From positions 1-64,000 of the forward strand of contig CAYPEI010000017.1 in the NCBI GenBank assembly GCA_964409775.1: 64,000 bases of DNA, in the 5' to 3' direction. The notes beneath the pieces are model-generated. The model worked only from the letters and a program-made list of their open reading frames with translations, was not told the origin of the DNA and made no database searches. Made by a program: the position numbers and the translations under genes. The stretch is from JAHBXL01 sp964409775 (GTDB taxonomy: Bacteria > Planctomycetota > Phycisphaerae > Phycisphaerales > UBA1924). This document shows, piece after piece, positions 34,044 to 44,500 of the stretch; position 1 is the stretch's first letter, and the number at the start of each line of letters is the position of its first letter.

Positions 34044-35793
34044 CGGACGGAGTTCCCGACTTGGTTGTGTCGACGCCCTTGGGCTCCGGCTGGACATCGG
34101 CCTGGAGCAGCCAGCGCTCGACATCCTCGCCGGTGATCTTCAGCCTGGCGATCAAATGGCCCGCCGCGTCGCGCACATCAAGATGGCCGTCGGTGAGTTT
34201 CGTGTCGTCCGGCCAGAGATCGACAAGGTCGGCCTTCTTCTCGCCGGTCTCCGCGGCCCGCTCGAGCGCATCGATCCGCTTCTCGATCCGGGCGAACTCC
34301 AGCCCGAGACGGTCGCGCGTCCGCTCCAGGTTTCGCAGTTCGGTCACGGCGATCTGCGCGTGCGCATCCTTCGCCTCGCTCACCGGCTTCCATTCACCGG
34401 TGTCAAGCCGGCTCTGCAGCGCGCGAAGCGCGGCCGCCAACTGCGTGTCCCTCGCCTCGTGGGCGACCCACTCGGCGTTTGCCCAGTCCTGCCGCACCAC
34501 CATTGCCGATGGATCCTTCGAGTCGCCGCGCACCGCGTCGAAGTCGCGCCGGCGAAGGAACCTCGCAAGCACCTCGTCGTCCTTCACCGGCACGTAGAAG
34601 CCGGGGTTGGGGTCGACGCCCCACGCCGTGGACTCGTCCTGCCGCTGGATCAGCCTGCCCGAGGGGAGGTAGTACTTCTGCGTGGTGAACTTCACCTTGG
34701 CGTCGGGAGAACGGGGCAGCGAGATGACCGTCTGCACGAGCCCCTTCCCGAACGTGCGGGTGCCGATCACCACTCCCGCCTTGTGATCCTGAAGCGCGCC
34801 CGAGACGATCTCGCTCGCCGATGCCGAACCCCCGTCCACCAGGATCGCCACCGGCACGCCCACCGCCATGCCGCCGGGAGTCGCCTTCAGCACCTGGTCG
34901 GCCATCGCCCGACCCTTGATCGAGACGATCGTGCCGCTGTCCAGGAACTCGTCGGCGATCCGGTGCGCGGCCTCCAGCGTCCCGCCCGGATTGCCCCGCA
35001 GATCCAGCACCAGCCCGCTGAGCGTGTGTCCCCCGGCCGAGGCCGCGGCCTTGGCCGCGATCAGCGCGGCGTCGAACTCCTCGGGCGCCGATGGCGTGAA
35101 CTGCGCGAGCCGAACGTACGCGATGCCGCGGTCGGGATCGAGGAAGTAGTCCCAGTGCCCCGCGTCGCCCGGCAGCCTGCGCAGGCCCCGCACCGCGCGA
35201 TAGGTGATGGCGCGCCGGGTCAGCGTGTACTTCTTCTCAACGCCGTCACGCTGGACGACGAAACTGACCTGTGTGTCGGGTGCTCCGGTCAACAGGTCGA
35301 CGCACTGATCGCTCGTCAGGCCGAACGTGCTCTTGCCCTCGATGGTGGTGATGCGGTCGCCCGACAGGATGCCCGCCGCGAACGCGGGCGAGTCCTCCAG
35401 CGGCGTGACCACCGTCAGCCATCCGTCCCGCATCTCGATCTGGCAGCCGATGCCCGAGAAGTTCCCGGTCATCTGTTTCTCGAACTTGCCCGCATCCTCC
35501 GGCGGGATGTACTCCGCGTACGGGTCGTTGAGCGCCTCGAGCATTCCGTCGATCGCGCCCTTCTGCAGTTTGGCCGTGTCCGGCTTGTCGACATACCCGG
35601 CGACCAGCGCGCGGTACACGTCGGTGATCGGTTCGAAGAACCCGGGCTGGCCGCGCATCTGCGCATAGATCTCCGGCGCCCGGGTCACCGAGAAGATGCC
35701 CAGCACGAACGCCAGGGCCACGGTCATGACGTGAAATCGCCGCGACGTGCGCGGCCCCGAACGGTGTGATGCAGAGACGACGAGTGCGGGCAT
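34036..35793 (-). CDS. C-terminal processing protease (S41)
   Basis: A 585-residue exported serine protease of the tail-specific family. N-terminal membrane/signal segment (20-44), PDZ domain (about 107-190), then the S41 core with LDLRGNPGGTLEAAH, the catalytic Ser in DGGSASASEIVSGALQ and catalytic Lys in GTRTFGKGLVQ. A long C-terminal region (about 430-585) with a coiled-coil stretch follows, beyond typical CtpA. It overlaps the tsaD start; the three genes form one transcript. Confidence 0.92.
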   Translation of the reverse strand: MPALVVSASHRSGPRTSRRFHVMTVALAFVLGIFSVTRAPEIYAQMRGQPGFFEPITDVYRALVAGYVDKPDTAKLQKGAIDGMLEALNDPYAEYIPPEDAGKFEKQMTGNFSGIGCQIEMRDGWLTVVTPLEDSPAFAAGILSGDRITTIEGKSTFGLTSDQCVDLLTGAPDTQVSFVVQRDGVEKKYTLTRRAITYRAVRGLRRLPGDAGHWDYFLDPDRGIAYVRLAQFTPSAPEEFDAALIAAKAAASAGGHTLSGLVLDLRGNPGGTLEAAHRIADEFLDSGTIVSIKGRAMADQVLKATPGGMAVGVPVAILVDGGSASASEIVSGALQDHKAGVVIGTRTFGKGLVQTVISLPRSPDAKVKFTTQKYYLPSGRLIQRQDESTAWGVDPNPGFYVPVKDDEVLARFLRRRDFDAVRGDSKDPSAMVVRQDWANAEWVAHEARDTQLAAALRALQSRLDTGEWKPVSEAKDAHAQIAVTELRNLERTRDRLGLEFARIEKRIDALERAAETGEKKADLVDLWPDDTKLTDGHLDVRDAAGHLIARLKITGEDVERWLLQADVQPEPKGVDTTKSGTPSGG

Positions 35794-35913
35794 GCGGGCC
35801 TCCTTGCAGCGTCATTATTCGCGTTGCGTCGGCGTCCCGGCGGCGAGCGCACACGAGGGTGCAAAACGTCGGATCCACGGCGGTTCCGAAAGGAGCGCTA
35901 CAGTTCGACCTCG

Positions 35914-37365
35914 ATGCCCGCCCCGACAGAACGTACGTCCATCAAGGTTCAATCCGAGCGTGCTGTCATGGCCGCGGTCCGCCTCCCGGACTCGGTCTAT
36001 GACCCGCGCGACCCCTTCGGCGAACTCCGCTCCCTGGCCGAGCAGGCCGGCGCGATCGTCGTCGGCGACATGGAGCAGCGCAGGCTCAAGCCCGAGGCCG
36101 CGACGTTCATCGGCTCCGGCAAACTCGAGGAACTGCGGAACCTCTGCGATGCGCTCGACGCCACGCTGGTCATCTTCGACCACGACCTCTCCCCCCGTCA
36201 GATCCGCAACATCGAGGAGATCCTCTCGCCCAAGGGCAAAGCCCCGGTGAAGGTCGTCGACCGGTCAGAGTTGATCCTCGACATCTTCGCCAGCCGCGCC
36301 ACCACCCACGAGGCCAAACTCGCGGTCGAACTCGCCCAGATGGAGTACACCTACCCGCGACTGCGCGCAATGTGGGACCACCTCGAGCGCATCGTCGGCG
36401 GCGCGGGCGGCATGGCGGGGATCGGTACCCGCGGCCCCGGCGAGCAGCAACTCGAGATCGACCGCCGACTGGCGCAGAAACGCCGGATCGAACTCCAGTC
36501 CGAACTCGATGTCATCTACGAGCGCAAGCGGCGCACCGTCCGCGACCGCAAACTCTCGCACTTCACCGTCGGCATCGTCGGCTACACCAACGCCGGCAAG
36601 AGCACGCTCTTCAATGCCCTGACCGTCGGCGGGGCCTACGCCGATGACCGCGTGTTCGCGACGCTCGTGACCCGCACCCGCGACTGGGACCTCGGCGGCG
36701 GCCTCACCGTGATGCTCTCCGACACCGTCGGCTTCGTGCGCGACCTGCCCCACCACCTCATCGCCAGTTTCCGCGCCACGCTCGAAGAGGCCACCCACGC
36801 CGATCTGCTCCTCATCGTGCTCGACATCTCCGATCCCGCCGCCGAGATGCAGTACAAGACCGTCATCGACACGCTCGACTCGCTCGAGGCCGAGATCGCC
36901 TCGCGCCAGGAGCGGGATGCCCGCGCGGCCGGGCCCGCCGGCGCCCGCGGTGCGCACGACGACGGCGAGGCCAACTGGACCCCGCCCGAGCGCCTCGTCC
37001 TGCTCAACAAGGCCGACAGACTCACCGACAACCGTGAACTGATCGTCTGGCTCAACAAGATCCCCGGCGCGATCCCCATCTCCGCGATCCGGCCCGGCGG
37101 CCCCGGCCACGACGTGCTCCGCGACAAGGTCCGCGCCGCTGCCCAGATGGGCGTGCAGGAGGTCGAAGTGGTCGTGCCGGTTTCCGAGGGCAAGGCCATC
37201 CAGCGACTGGAAACCCGCGCCAGGGTGCTCGCCCGTGACTACTCGGACGATGGCCGCAACGTCCGCATGCGGGTCCGGATCGGCAGGCGTCAACTCGACC
37301 AGTTGCTCTCGACAACCGGCGGAAGGCTCAAGGTCGCCCCCGCGGATGCCTCCGCCCGGGTCTAA
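35914..37365 (+). CDS. hflX: GTPase HflX
   Basis: Ribosome-binding GTPase that splits stalled or dormant 70S ribosomes. The 483 residues start with an N-terminal glycine-rich domain (to about 200; GSGKLEELR, GGAGGMAGIGTRGPGEQQLE), then a GTPase domain with G1 GYTNAGKS, G3 DTVGF, and G4 NKAD. An Ala/Gly-rich insert (AAGPAGARGAHDDG, about 358-375) occurs before G4. ATG at 35914 is preferred though an AGGAG lies far (about 15 bases) upstream. Divergent from ctp. Confidence 0.94.
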   Translation: MPAPTERTSIKVQSERAVMAAVRLPDSVYDPRDPFGELRSLAEQAGAIVVGDMEQRRLKPEAATFIGSGKLEELRNLCDALDATLVIFDHDLSPRQIRNIEEILSPKGKAPVKVVDRSELILDIFASRATTHEAKLAVELAQMEYTYPRLRAMWDHLERIVGGAGGMAGIGTRGPGEQQLEIDRRLAQKRRIELQSELDVIYERKRRTVRDRKLSHFTVGIVGYTNAGKSTLFNALTVGGAYADDRVFATLVTRTRDWDLGGGLTVMLSDTVGFVRDLPHHLIASFRATLEEATHADLLLIVLDISDPAAEMQYKTVIDTLDSLEAEIASRQERDARAAGPAGARGAHDDGEANWTPPERLVLLNKADRLTDNRELIVWLNKIPGAIPISAIRPGGPGHDVLRDKVRAAAQMGVQEVEVVVPVSEGKAIQRLETRARVLARDYSDDGRNVRMRVRIGRRQLDQLLSTTGGRLKVAPADASARV

Positions 37366-37412
37366 CCCGCGGCCGGCGCATCACTTCCCGGGGCCGGGCC
37401 GCCCGGCCGGGC

Positions 37413-37441
37413 TGGAAATCCCCCCCCGGCGTGCTGATACT
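37413..37441 (+). promoter_or_regulatory. Candidate promoter of tRNA-Thr
   Basis: TGGAAA (37413-37418) and GATACT (37436-37441), 17 bases apart, each matching four of six consensus bases. Start would lie near 37448, 19 bases before the tRNA. Confidence 0.4.
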
Positions 37442-37466
37442 CATGGCCTGCCGCACGGGCGGCGAG

Positions 37467-37538
37467 GCCACCTTAGCTCAGCGGTAGAGCGATGCTTTCG
37501 TAAAGCATAGGTCCAGGGTTCAAATCCCTGAGGTGGCT
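37467..37538 (+). tRNA. tRNA-Thr (anticodon CGU)
   Basis: A full cloverleaf: acceptor GCCACCT/AGGTGGC, D-arm GCTCAGCGGTAGAGC, anticodon stem ATGCT/AGCAT with loop TTCGTAA (anticodon CGT, reads ACG), T-arm CAGGG-TTCAAAT-CCCTG. Discriminator T; CCA is not encoded. ACG makes up three of the Thr codons in the thrS leader. Confidence 0.97.
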
Positions 37539-37603
37539 CTTGGATGCGGCACGGGGCTTCGCCCGTGCCCTTGCCGTTTTTGGACGGAGCAGTCCGGTCT
37601 GTC

Positions 37604-38617
37604 ATGAGGCCGCCGGAGCGAACCATCACCAGGGGCCCCTCGCCCGTCCCCCCGGATGCCCCCGGCTCCGCGGCCGCCTGTGCGCACAGCCCGGGTCTTC
37701 GATTCGCGTTCATCGGCGGAGCCCGAAAGAGCGGCACCACCTGGCTGCTGCGGCTGCTGGCCGCGCATCCCCAACTCCTGGCCATGGGCGAGGGCTTCTT
37801 CATCGGAACCGCCGGCTGGGGCCTGTCTCCGGCGATCGACGAACGCGTCTTCAGGAACTGGGCCGCGCTCGACGACGTCGCCGGTTCCTGGATGCGGGGC
37901 TCAACCGCCGACGAGGGCCTCCGAGTCGCGACCCGCGGGATGATCGAAGCCCTCATGCGGTCCGCCGCGGCCCGCTCCCGCAAGCCCGGCTTCAGGGTGC
38001 TCATCGACAAGAGCGCCTACGCCTACTCCCGGTTCGCCGGGCGCCTGCACGAGGTCTTTCCCGAAGCCTCGTTCATCGACATCGTCCGCGACGGACGCGA
38101 CGCCGCTGTCTCGGACGTGTTCATGATCCTCGCCAAGTCGCTGGGGACGCACTTTCCTGAGGAAAATCGCCGCCACATCGAACGCGCGCGGGCATACCTC
38201 ATCGAAGGGCGCGGCGAGCCCGTGCCGCTCTTCAACGAGTGGCTCCTCCGCCGGTCCGCCCGCGAGTGGGCCGAAGCGATCACCGGCTCCGCCGTCGCCG
38301 CGGAGTGCTTCGGGCCGCGATACGTGCGGTTCCGCTACGAGGACCTGCTCGCCGATCCGTCACAGATCCATCTCGCGCTCACCATGCTCGGCGTCGACGA
38401 CTCCGACGCCGCCGTCGCTGCGTGCGTCAACGCGGGCGCGTTCCGCTCGCTCTCCGGCGGCCGCGAGCCCGGCCAGGAGGATCGCGCCCACTTCTTCCGC
38501 AAGGGCGTCGCCGGCGACTGGCGCAATCACTTCGGCGAGGAGGACAAGCGCTGCTTCAAGGAGGAGGCGGGGCGGGCGCTGGTCGAGTTGGGCTACGAAA
38601 CCGGCGACGACTGGTAA
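37604..38617 (+). CDS. Sulfotransferase
   Basis: 337 residues of the PAPS-dependent sulfotransferase family. The 5'-phosphosulfate loop is FIGGARKSGTTWLLRLLAAHPQ (about 35-56) and the 3'-phosphate loop VRDGRDAAVSDVF (about 160-172). LLADPSQIHLALTMLGV is the typical late helix. Acceptor is unknown; planctomycetes carry many such genes. ATG at 37604 is preferred over one at 37544, which would almost touch the tRNA. Confidence 0.88.
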   Translation: MRPPERTITRGPSPVPPDAPGSAAACAHSPGLRFAFIGGARKSGTTWLLRLLAAHPQLLAMGEGFFIGTAGWGLSPAIDERVFRNWAALDDVAGSWMRGSTADEGLRVATRGMIEALMRSAAARSRKPGFRVLIDKSAYAYSRFAGRLHEVFPEASFIDIVRDGRDAAVSDVFMILAKSLGTHFPEENRRHIERARAYLIEGRGEPVPLFNEWLLRRSAREWAEAITGSAVAAECFGPRYVRFRYEDLLADPSQIHLALTMLGVDDSDAAVAACVNAGAFRSLSGGREPGQEDRAHFFRKGVAGDWRNHFGEEDKRCFKEEAGRALVELGYETGDDW

Positions 38618-38650
38618 AACCGCGCATCGCGCAGGGCAGATCGGACATGC

Positions 38651-39946
38651 ATGGCTGATCGTGCGGACATCGTGGTCGTCGGCGCCGGCGCGGCGGGCCT
38701 CATGGCCGCGATCTGGGCCGGCAGAACCGCCCAGCGCCAGCGGACCGGCGCACGCATCGTCGCGCTCGACGGCGCCTCACGCCTGGGCGCCAAGATCCTC
38801 GTCGCCGGGGGCGGGCGGTGCAACGTCACGCACCACGCCGTGAAAGAAACCGACTACGCCGTCGGCCCCGGCTCGTCACTCAACGCGGTCCGGAACGTCC
38901 TGCGAGCCTTCACCGTCGAGCAGACCCGTGCGTTCTTCACCGAACTTGGTGTCCAACTCAAACAAGAAGAGACCGGCAAACTCTTCCCCGTGTCCGATGA
39001 TGCCCACACCGTTCTCGATGCGCTCCTTCGCGCCGCGGCCGATGCGCGCGTCGAAGTCCGCCACCCCTGGCGCGTGACCGACATTGCGCCCGCCGACAGC
39101 GGGCTGGAGGTTCGCGGCAGTGCCGGCGCCATGCACGCCGGCCGGGTCATCCTCGCAACCGGCGGCAAGAGCCTGCCAAAGACCGGCTCAGACGGGCTGG
39201 GCTACGAACTCGCCCGTCGTCTCGGCCACACCGTCACACGCACCTTCCCCGCCCTTGTGCCCCTTGTCGTCGATCGCTCCCGCACCTTCATCACCGACCT
39301 CTCCGGCATCGCCCACGTCGCAGAGGTCTCGGTAGTCGCCTCCACCGGAAAAAAACTCGCGGCCTTCACGGACTCGCTCCTGTGCACGCACTTCGGGCTC
39401 TCCGGTCCCGCCGCGCTCAACATCTCGCGGTATCTCTCCGCCGCGAAGCACGAAGACCGCCACGCCGGCCTGCTCGTCAACTGGCTGCCCGGCCGCTCGT
39501 TCGACGACATCGACGCCGCGATCGTCAAGGCAGGCTCGCGCGCCCGCTCGATCCTGCGCACCCTGCTCGACGATCCCGCGTTTGCGCCCGCGTTGCCGGA
39601 GCGTCTGGCCCGCGCCCTCGTGCAGTCTGCGGGCACAGACCCCGCCGCCGCCGCGGGCTCGCTTCCGCGCGAAAACCGGCGCAACCTTGTCCGCGCGCTC
39701 ACCGCGATGCCCGTGCCCGTCTCCGGTGACCGCGGCTATCTCTTCGCCGAAGTCACCGCCGGCGGCGTGCCCCTGTCCGAGGTTCGGCTCGACTCCATGC
39801 AGTCCCGCATCCGGCCGGATCTTCATCTCTGCGGCGAGATCCTCGATGTCGATGGCCGGATCGGCGGCTTCAACTTCCAGTGGGCGTGGGCCACGGGCTT
39901 TCTGGCCGGCTGCGCCGCTGCACGGGAGTTCATAGCGGACCGGTGA
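38651..39946 (+). CDS. HI0933-family FAD flavoprotein (BaiN/YhiN-like)
   Basis: 431 residues. The FAD Rossmann loop is VVVGAGAAGLMAAIWAG (8-24), followed by GAKILVAGGGRCNVTH and the family LCTHFGLSGPAALNISRY and DGRIGGFNFQWAWATGFLAG. Such proteins are called aminoacetone oxidase-like or BaiN reductases; the reaction is unknown here. It begins 33 bases after the sulfotransferase stop. Confidence 0.9.
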   Translation: MADRADIVVVGAGAAGLMAAIWAGRTAQRQRTGARIVALDGASRLGAKILVAGGGRCNVTHHAVKETDYAVGPGSSLNAVRNVLRAFTVEQTRAFFTELGVQLKQEETGKLFPVSDDAHTVLDALLRAAADARVEVRHPWRVTDIAPADSGLEVRGSAGAMHAGRVILATGGKSLPKTGSDGLGYELARRLGHTVTRTFPALVPLVVDRSRTFITDLSGIAHVAEVSVVASTGKKLAAFTDSLLCTHFGLSGPAALNISRYLSAAKHEDRHAGLLVNWLPGRSFDDIDAAIVKAGSRARSILRTLLDDPAFAPALPERLARALVQSAGTDPAAAAGSLPRENRRNLVRALTAMPVPVSGDRGYLFAEVTAGGVPLSEVRLDSMQSRIRPDLHLCGEILDVDGRIGGFNFQWAWATGFLAGCAAAREFIADR

Positions 39947-40183
39947 GCAACCCCGCGGCCGCCGGCGTGTTTCATCACCTGCCCACGCACAGGTGTGTGA
40001 GCAAGGTGCGAAGTCCTGCGATTTGCCGGCCGGAGGTCGAAAATACCGACCTAATGCCTACCATCCGCGAATCGCCGCGGCATCGGTCAATCCGCTGCGA
40101 ACCAGACCCCGAGCAAATGGCACGCGCGGCGCGGGGTGCGGGGAGGGGCGGGGGCGCCGAGCGTCGGTATGGGAGAGTTCGTT
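39947..40183. other. Intergenic region before the efflux genes
   Basis: No gene is supported. A TTGCCG at 40022 and TAATGC near 40052 are weak promoter-like strings, and GGGAGA lies seven bases before the adaptor ATG. Confidence 0.35.
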
Positions 40184-41437
40184 ATGTCGAATGGCATCGC
40201 GCGTCGCTGGGTCGTCGGGGCGGTCGTGCTGTTGGTATCCGCGGCGGCGCTGGCCCAATCCGACGCCAAGTCCGGCGGCGAGAAGTCCGACCCCGCGAAG
40301 CCCGCCGCGAGCGGTGGCGGTGGGGGGGGCGGGGGTGGTGGGGCGCCCCAGGGGCCGCCACCTGCAAAGGTTCGCGTCGATGATGTCCGCCAGGAGTCCG
40401 TCGAACGCTGGCGCGAGGTCACCGGCGAACTGCGGGCCGTGCTCCGCGCAACCGTCGCGGCGGAGGCCGCCGGGCAGGTCATCGAGTTTTCCGTCGATCC
40501 CGGCGAACGGGTCCAGAAGGGCCATGTCATCGCCCGGCTCGACGATGAGATCGCTCGGCTGGAGGTTGAGCGTGCCCGCGCAACCCTGCGTTCGAGGGAG
40601 GCGTCGATCACCGAGCAGACCGTGACGCTCGAAAAGGCCAAACGCGACCTCCAGCGCATCGAGGAGAGTTACGCCCGCAACGGCGCCTCGCAGATCGAAC
40701 TCGACAACATCCGCACGACGGTCGCGAGCAGCGAGGCGAAACTCGCGCAGGCCCGTTCCGAACTGGCTTGGGCGCAGTCAGACCTCAAACTCTCCGAAAA
40801 GCGGTTGGCGGACATGACCGTCAAGGCGCCCTTCGGCGGCGTCGTTGTCTCGAAGCGGACCGAGATCGGTCAGTGGGTCAAGGAGGGCGACACGATCCTC
40901 GAACTCGTCGCCCTCGACTCGCTCGATGCCTGGCTCGATGTCCCCGAGGCCTTCGCCGCGAGGCTGCTCCCGCGCGACGGCGTCGCCGCCGACGTGGTGC
41001 TGCGCGTGCCGTCCCTCCGCGCCGTCGGCAAGGAACCGGAGATCCGAGCGAAGGTCTCCGCGCTGATCCCGTCGGCCGACCCGCTCTCGCGGCTGTTCCC
41101 GGTGCGCGTGCGGCTGCAGAACACGGGTGAAACCGAAACCGAGTCCGGGCCGCTGCGCCCGGGCATGACCGTCGTGGGCCTGGTGCCCACCGGCGAGCCG
41201 CAACAGGCCATCACCATCAGCAAGGACGCCGTGATGCGAAACGAGTCCGGCAACTACGCCTTCGTCAACACCGCCGGCGTCGCCGCGATCGCCCCGATCC
41301 GCATCGACTACGCGGTTGGTGATCGCGTCGTGGTGCAGTCCGCCGCGCTCCGTCCCGGGATGCAGGTGGTTGTCGAAGGAAACGAGCGGCTGTTCCCCGG
41401 CCAGCCCTTGATGATCCAGAACGCGCCGGGCAAGTAA
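40184..41437 (+). CDS. RND efflux periplasmic adaptor (membrane fusion protein)
   Basis: 417 residues. Signal peptide (1-24), a Gly-rich linker coded by a region with a G8 run (40322-40329), lipoyl-like halves (AAEAAGQVIEFSVDPGERVQKGHVIARLDD and VKAPFGGVVVSKRTEIGQWVKEGD), an alpha hairpin between them, and a beta-barrel/membrane-proximal end. It would link the RND pump encoded next (41524) to an outer-membrane channel; no TolC gene is nearby. Confidence 0.92.
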   Translation: MSNGIARRWVVGAVVLLVSAAALAQSDAKSGGEKSDPAKPAASGGGGGGGGGGAPQGPPPAKVRVDDVRQESVERWREVTGELRAVLRATVAAEAAGQVIEFSVDPGERVQKGHVIARLDDEIARLEVERARATLRSREASITEQTVTLEKAKRDLQRIEESYARNGASQIELDNIRTTVASSEAKLAQARSELAWAQSDLKLSEKRLADMTVKAPFGGVVVSKRTEIGQWVKEGDTILELVALDSLDAWLDVPEAFAARLLPRDGVAADVVLRVPSLRAVGKEPEIRAKVSALIPSADPLSRLFPVRVRLQNTGETETESGPLRPGMTVVGLVPTGEPQQAITISKDAVMRNESGNYAFVNTAGVAAIAPIRIDYAVGDRVVVQSAALRPGMQVVVEGNERLFPGQPLMIQNAPGK

Positions 41438-41523
41438 GAAGGTCACGGGGTTGGGCGGTGCGAGGCGTGGAGCACGTCGAGCGCCGAGAACGGGCACGTG
41501 GGGCACACCGGAGAGTCGTCGGC

Positions 41524-44500
41524 ATGGATCCGATCCGCTGGTCAATCAATAAGCCCGTGAGCGTCACCGTCGGCGTGATCCTCGTGGTCATGTTCGGGCT
41601 GATCGGCCTCGGGTCGATCCCGATCCAACTCACCCCGACCGTCGATCGCCCGGTCATCCAGGTGACGACCAACTGGCCCGGCCGAAGCCCGCAGGAGATC
41701 GTCGACAACATCACCCGCGAGCAGGAGAAGCGCCTCAAGAACGTCTCCAACCTCAAACGCATGGTCTCCAACTCCTCGGAGGGGCAGGCGGCCATCACCC
41801 TCGAGTTCTACCTCGGCGCCGACATCTCCCGTGCGCTCCAGGAAGTTTCCGACTCTCTCCGCCAGGTCCCCGCCTACCCGACCGAGGTCGACGAGCCCAC
41901 CATCAAGGCCGCGGACGGCGCGAGCGAGAACGCCATCGCCTGGATCATCATCGACCTCGACCCGGCCGTCCGCGATCGGTTCCCCGACTTCGACATCACG
42001 ACCCTCTTCGATGCGCTCGACAAGGAAGTCAAGCCGTTCCTCGAACGCATCGACGGCGTCGCCGAGGTCAACATCTTCGGCGGTCGCGAGCGCGAGGTCC
42101 GCGTGCTCGTTGACCCCGCCAAACTCGCCCAGCGCCGCCTCACCTTCAACGAGGTCATCGCCGCCCTCCAGGCCGAGAACCGCAACGTCTCCGCCGGATC
42201 CATCGCCGAAGGCAAGCGTGACTACCGCGTGCGTGTGCTCGGCCAGTTCGTGGTCGAGACCGATGTGCTCGACACCATCATCGCCTACCGGCCCGCCGCC
42301 GATGCCGCCGGCTCCAGCCTCAAGCCCGTCTACGTCCGCGACGTCGCCCAGGTCGAGTTCGGCTATCAGAAGCAGCGAGGGTTTGTCCGCTCCCTCGGCC
42401 AGCCCTGCATCGCCATCAACGCCGTCCGTCAGGCCAACGCCAACGTCGTGCAGGTCATGTCCGACCTCCGCGCAAGGCTCGGGGATGTCCGCGCCGACAT
42501 CCTGCCCAAACTCGCCGCCGATGTCGGGCCGTACCTCCGCATGCGCCAGGTCTACGACGAGACCACCTACATCGACTCGGCCATCAGCCTTGTCACCGGC
42601 AACCTCTGGTTCGGCGGCCTGCTCGCCACGGGCGTGCTGCTGCTGTTCCTCCGCAGTTTCACCGCCACCGCCGTCATCGCCGTCGCCATCCCCATCTCCG
42701 TGATCGGCACGTTCCTCGGCATGGTCGCGATGGGACGCACGCTCAACGTCATCTCGCTCGCCGGCCTCGCCTTCGCCACGGGCATGGTGGTCGACAACGC
42801 CGTCGTCGTCCTCGAGAACATCGTGCGGCGAGTCCGCTCCGGCGAGTCGCCCCGGCAGGCCGCCTACTGGGGCTCCAGGGAGGTCTGGGTCGCCGTCCTC
42901 GCCTCCACCCTCACCACCGTCGCCGTCTTCGTCCCCGTCCTCACCATCCAGGAAGAGGCCGGCCAGTTGTTCCGTGACATCTCCCTCGCGATCGCGACCG
43001 CCGTCATGCTCTCGATGGTGGTGTCGATCACCGTCGTGCCCGCGGCGAGCGCACGGCTCATCTCCGCCAATCTCGATCCTGCGCTGCACTCCCCGTTCCG
43101 CCGCGCTTTCGAGACGCTCTTCGGACTGGCCGCGGCCATGCAGTGGGTCGTCAACCGACTCGGCGATGCGCTGCTCTGGATGATGACCGGATGGCGGGGG
43201 TGGACCATCCGTCCGGTCCTCATCGTCGCCATGGCGATCCTCAGCCTCTGGGGAAGCCTCCGGCTCATGCCCCCGCTCGACTATCTGCCCACCGGCAATC
43301 GCAACCTCGTGTTCGGCGGTCTGCTCATCCCGCCCGGATACTCAGTCGAGCAGCAGCAGTCGATCGCGACCCGGATCGAGAATCAGGTCCGGCCCTACAT
43401 CGAGGTCAACCCCAACGATCCCGCCGCCATCGCGGCCCTGCCGCCCGTCTTCCGCTTCGATGCGCCGACGAACCCTTTCAAGCCCGTCCCGATCGGCAAC
43501 TTCTTCATCGCCGGATTCAACGGCGGCATGTTCTGCGGCGCGGTCTCCGCACAGGAGCAGGTCGTCATCCCCGTCGGCGCCATCCTGACCAACGCCATGA
43601 ACACCATCCCCGATGCCTTCGGCGGGGCGCGGCAGTCGTCGATCTTCGGTCGCGGCGTCGGCGGTGGAAACTCGGTCGATGTCGAGATCTCAGGCCCCGA
43701 CCTGGCCAGAGTCGTCACCGCCGCGCAGTTCATCTTCTCCAAGGCCGGCGCCTCGCCCGAGCAGGGAGGCTACACCTACCGCAACGTCCAGCCCGATCCC
43801 GCGAACTTCTCCCTCCGCCAGCCCGAAATCAACGTCCGCCTCAACCAGCAGGGACGGGAACTCGGCCTCACCGTGCGAGATGTCGGCGTCGCCGTTCGCG
43901 GCCTCTTCGACGGGGCGTTCGTCGACGATTTCATCCTCGGCGGAGACACCGTCGACATGGTCGTGCTCCCCGTCGGCGGCAGGCTCGCCTATAAGGAGCA
44001 ACTCGCCAGCATCCCCGTCACCACGCCCTCCGGCCGCATTGTCCCGCTCGATAGCGTGGTCGACCTCGATCGCACCGAGGCGCCGCAGGCCATCAAGCGC
44101 GCGGAGGAACTCGCCGCGGTCACCGTCCGGATCACGCCCCCCGTCGGCGTCACCGTCGACGAGGTCATGGCCCGCGTCAGGGAGCACTTTCTCCCCGATG
44201 CTGTCAGCGCAGGATTGATCGATACGTCCATGCGGGTCCGGCTCGAGGGAACCGCCGCGAGTCTTGACGAAGTGAGGGCCGCGCTGTTCGGCAAGGCCGC
44301 GACCGGTCAACCACTCGCGACGTGGCAACGCGGCATCATCGCGTTCTCGATCGGCCTCGCCGTGCTCGCGCTCCTCGCGGCGCTGTACGCCCTTGGCCGT
44401 GGAGCAGGGCTCATCGCGCGCCGCGGCCGCTCGCCCCGCTCGGGCATGTTCTATGGCGCGGTCGGCCTCCTGCTGCTCGGGCTTGTCGTCGGCGGCCTCT

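Noticed and set aside
41542..43089. 515-codon minus-strand frame opposite the RND pump
   Set aside because: Asp/Gly/Glu/His-rich low-complexity shadow of codons ending in G/C; the pump is clearly coding.
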